Positions 5,523-7,805 of a stretch of DNA of 7,805 nucleotides are shown one piece after another; the stretch's first letter is position 1; every line of letters begins with the position of its first letter. The position numbers were made by a program, and so were the translations under genes. The notes under the pieces are model-generated. The model was not told the origin of the DNA. It saw only the letters and a list, made by a program, of their open reading frames with translations, and did not search any database. The DNA comes from Desulfobulbaceae bacterium UBA2213 (GTDB taxonomy: Bacteria; Desulfobacterota; Desulfobulbia; Desulfobulbales; Desulfocapsaceae). The DNA lies in assembly GCA_002327225.1 (NCBI GenBank), contig DCUN01000012.1:7977-15781 (forward strand), in the 5' to 3' direction.

Positions 5523-7805
5523 TTATATGAAATACTGAATGGGCTGAACCCCCATGGCATTTACACGCAAAGCCTGTATCGCCATGACCACTGACACCGC
5601 CCCGCTGCTCGTTGTCGTATACGGGATACGCAGCTCAAGAGCGGCCCGGCGAATCAGATAGGAATCCTCGGTAGTCCGTCTCCCCAAGGACGTATTCACC
5701 ACCCAGTCCACCTGCCTGTCCCGCAGTTTATCGAGGATATGAGGCCGCCCCTCAGCAATTTTATTGACCTGATCACAGGCAACGCCATGCTGCAGAAGAT
5801 AGTCTGCTGTCCCCCTGGTGGCAAGAAGGGTAAAATTCATCGCCACCAGATCTTTTGCCGCCTCAAGAATACCTTCCTTGTCTCCATCACGTACGCTGAT
5901 AAAGACCGTACCCGACACAGGCAAGGTTACGCCTGATGCAAGCTGCGCCTTGGCAAGGGCCAGCCCCAGATTATCATCAATCCCCATCACCTCACCGGTG
6001 GATTTCATCTCGGGCCCAAGCAGGGTATCGACGTTCTTGAACCGGTCAAAAGGAAAGACCGCCTCCTTGACCGCCCAATGTTTGATCACAACCTCAGTGG
6101 TCAGACCAAGCTGTTCGAGGGTCATGCCCATCATCACCTTGGTGGCCATTTTGGCCAGAGGCACGCCGGTAGCCTTGCTGACAAAAGGAACCGTCCGGGA
6201 GGCACGCGGATTCACCTCAAGGATGTAGAGTTCCTCATCTTTGACTGCGTACTGCACATTCATCAGTCCGATCACCCCAAGCTCTTTGGCCATGGCCCGA
6301 GTCGCCTCTTTGATCTCTTCAATGAGGCGCGCAGAAAGGGTGTGCGGCGGCAGGACACAGGAAGAGTCGCCGGAGTGAATGCCGGCCTCTTCGATATGCT
6401 CCATAATTCCACCGACTATGGTCGTTTTTCCATCACAGATGGCATCCACATCCACCTCGATGGCATCTTCGAGAAACTTATCGATCAGAACCGGATGCTT
6501 GTTATCTGCCATGCCCGGTTTGGCCATGAATTCGCGAATGCCCTGCTCACTGTAGACAATCCGCATATCCCTGCCACCCAGGACATAGGAGGGCCGTACC
6601 ACCACAGGATAGCCAATCTGCTCCGCAACAGCGAGGGCCTCTTCCAGGGTGTGCACTGTTTCATTATGGGGTTGACGCAGATTCAGCTTCTGGAGAAACT
6701 GCTGAAAGCGTTTGCGGTCTTCCGCCCGGTCAATGGAGTCAGGCGGGGTGCCAATAATGGGCACTCCAGCCTCTGCCAGGGCCACGGCCAGATTCAACGG
6801 GGTCTGGCCTCCGAACTGGACAATAACACCGTCCGGTCTTTCCAGATCAATGATGTTCAACACATCTTCCAGGGTCAGCGGCTCAAAATAGAGTTTATCC
6901 GAAGTGTCGTAGTCGGTGGAGACTGTCTCGGGGTTGGAATTAACCATGATCGACTCAATACCGATCTCAGCAAGGGCAAAGGCTGCATGAACACAACAGT
7001 AATCAAACTCGATCCCCTGACCGATCCTGTTGGGCCCGCCGCCAAGGATCATGACCTTTTTTCGATCCGATCTGCCGGCTTCATTCTCCTGCTCATAGGT
7101 GGAGTAATAATAGGGGGTATAGGACTCAAACTCTGCGGCACAGGTATCAACCTGTTTATAGACCGGTATGACCCCCAGTTCCTTCCGCAGTAAACGGACC
7201 TCATTACTGGACATTCCGGTGAGAAAGGCAAGCTGAGGATCAGAGAAGCCGTACTCTTTACTTTTTTTCAGTAAATCACGATTCAACCCCGGCAGACCCT
7301 GGCGTCGGATTTCCTGTTCCATGGCCACGATCTGTTCCAGGTTGCGCAGAAACCAAGGGTCAATCTGGGTCAGAGCATAGATATGTTCAACTGCCAGTCC
7401 ACGCCTGAGGGCCTCATGAATATACCCGACCCGCTTGGAACTCGGAATCCGCAGACCCGTCTCCAGCTCAAAGAGTTCGAGATGATCCAGCATCTCCTTG
7501 CCGTCAGCCCCGAATCCGGCCCGACCCGTCTCCAGCGAGCGCATGGCCTTCTGAAAGGCCTCCTTGAAGGTGCGTCCAATGGCCATAGTCTCACCCACGG
7601 ATTTCATGGCCGTGCTCAGAACATCCTCGGCCTCCGGAAATTTCTCAAAGGTAAAACGGGGGATTTTGACTACACAATAATCAATGGTCGGCTCAAAGGC
7701 AGCGTAGGTCTCGCGGGTAATATCATTTTTGAGCTCATCGAGGGTAAAACCGACGGCCAGCTTGGCGGCAATCTTGGCAATGGGAAAACCGGTGGCCTTG
7801 GAGGC
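5523..7805 (-). CDS. carB: Carbamoyl-phosphate synthase large subunit, N-terminal part outside the window
   Basis: CarB makes carbamoyl phosphate from bicarbonate, ATP and the ammonia released by CarA, feeding arginine and pyrimidine synthesis. The window holds the last 760 residues of about 1070. The frame is open to the right edge, and its first residues (A-S-K-A-T-G-F-P-I-A-K) match about residue 311 of E. coli CarB. The E-x-N-P-R of the carboxyphosphate site is therefore just outside. In window numbering, the oligomerisation domain is about 95-245. The carbamoyl-phosphate ATP-grasp half is about 250-626, with ILGGGPNRIGQGIEFDY from 253, VRPSYVLGGRDMRIVY (403-418), Q518, and LEVNPR (529-534) carrying metal/nucleotide ligands E530 and N532. 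The MGS-like allosteric domain is about 634-756, with TRGTADYL and VVNTSLGRR, the site of nucleotide/ornithine control in E. coli. The Met at 7607 is internal. No frameshift is seen. Confidence 0.97.
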   Translation of the reverse strand, partial: ASKATGFPIAKIAAKLAVGFTLDELKNDITRETYAAFEPTIDYCVVKIPRFTFEKFPEAEDVLSTAMKSVGETMAIGRTFKEAFQKAMRSLETGRAGFGADGKEMLDHLELFELETGLRIPSSKRVGYIHEALRRGLAVEHIYALTQIDPWFLRNLEQIVAMEQEIRRQGLPGLNRDLLKKSKEYGFSDPQLAFLTGMSSNEVRLLRKELGVIPVYKQVDTCAAEFESYTPYYYSTYEQENEAGRSDRKKVMILGGGPNRIGQGIEFDYCCVHAAFALAEIGIESIMVNSNPETVSTDYDTSDKLYFEPLTLEDVLNIIDLERPDGVIVQFGGQTPLNLAVALAEAGVPIIGTPPDSIDRAEDRKRFQQFLQKLNLRQPHNETVHTLEEALAVAEQIGYPVVVRPSYVLGGRDMRIVYSEQGIREFMAKPGMADNKHPVLIDKFLEDAIEVDVDAICDGKTTIVGGIMEHIEEAGIHSGDSSCVLPPHTLSARLIEEIKEATRAMAKELGVIGLMNVQYAVKDEELYILEVNPRASRTVPFVSKATGVPLAKMATKVMMGMTLEQLGLTTEVVIKHWAVKEAVFPFDRFKNVDTLLGPEMKSTGEVMGIDDNLGLALAKAQLASGVTLPVSGTVFISVRDGDKEGILEAAKDLVAMNFTLLATRGTADYLLQHGVACDQVNKIAEGRPHILDKLRDRQVDWVVNTSLGRRTTEDSYLIRRAALELRIPYTTTSSGAVSVVMAIQALRVNAMGVQPIQYFI

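Noticed and set aside
5361..5594. A 77-codon plus-strand frame in the carB-ftsH gap
   Set aside because: It runs into the carB 3' end on the opposite strand, has no ribosome site and resembles no known family. The minus strand of the gap also has only very short frames.
6078..7193. A 371-codon open frame on the plus strand opposite carB
   Set aside because: It lies wholly antisense to conserved CarB sequence and has no family features. Long antisense frames are common opposite conserved genes with biased codon use.
7605..7607. The ATG at 7607 as the start of carB
   Set aside because: The frame continues upstream to the window edge with sequence clearly homologous to CarB (S-K-A-T-G-F-P-I-A-K onward), so this Met is internal.

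Overview
This 7.8 kb window is ordinary bacterial chromosome carrying mainly housekeeping genes. The gene set suggests a Gram-negative proteobacterium, most likely a member of the Desulfobacterota (former Deltaproteobacteria). The clues are a ChaN-type protein fused to a PDZ domain, a YgiM-type SH3/coiled-coil membrane protein, the FtsH N-terminus (starting M-N-T-F-Y-K-N), the ftsH-folP pair, and roughly 50% G+C by eye. The assignment comes from recognising families, not from a database search.

Layout. Positions 1-1080 (+) hold the 3' part of a ChaN-like (DUF399) gene with a C-terminal PDZ domain. It is cut by the left edge. Convergent to it lies a YkgJ-type cysteine-cluster protein (1127-1591, -). 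A 119-bp divergent intergenic region follows, with a good sigma70-like promoter and a perfect 12-bp palindrome. It leads to a YgiM-like protein with signal peptide, SH3b domain, coiled coil and C-terminal membrane anchor (1711-2388, +). The rest of the window is on the minus strand. Read in transcription order it holds carB (7805-5523, cut by the right edge), a 280-bp gap with a probable ftsH promoter and structured leader, ftsH (5238-3286) and folP (3280-2483).

How the genes relate. ftsH and folP form a tight pair: only a few bases separate them, and the folP ribosome binding site overlaps the ftsH stop codon, so they are probably translationally coupled. This matches the ftsH-folP order of E. 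coli, but glmM does not follow here. CarB supplies carbamoyl phosphate for pyrimidines and arginine, FolP makes dihydropteroate for folate, and FtsH is the membrane-bound ATP-dependent quality-control protease. The left-hand genes are envelope or metal/haem-related proteins of poorly defined function.

I see no mobile element, CRISPR array, tRNA, rRNA or defence system, and no clear sign of a new multi-gene system. The points most worth a second look are regulatory. They are the ftsH leader, where the Shine-Dalgarno sequence sits inside a small hairpin next to a TTG-TTG start, and the palindrome over the -10 box in the divergent region. Two minor protein points are the ChaN-PDZ fusion and a Gly-to-Phe change in the FolP substrate loop.
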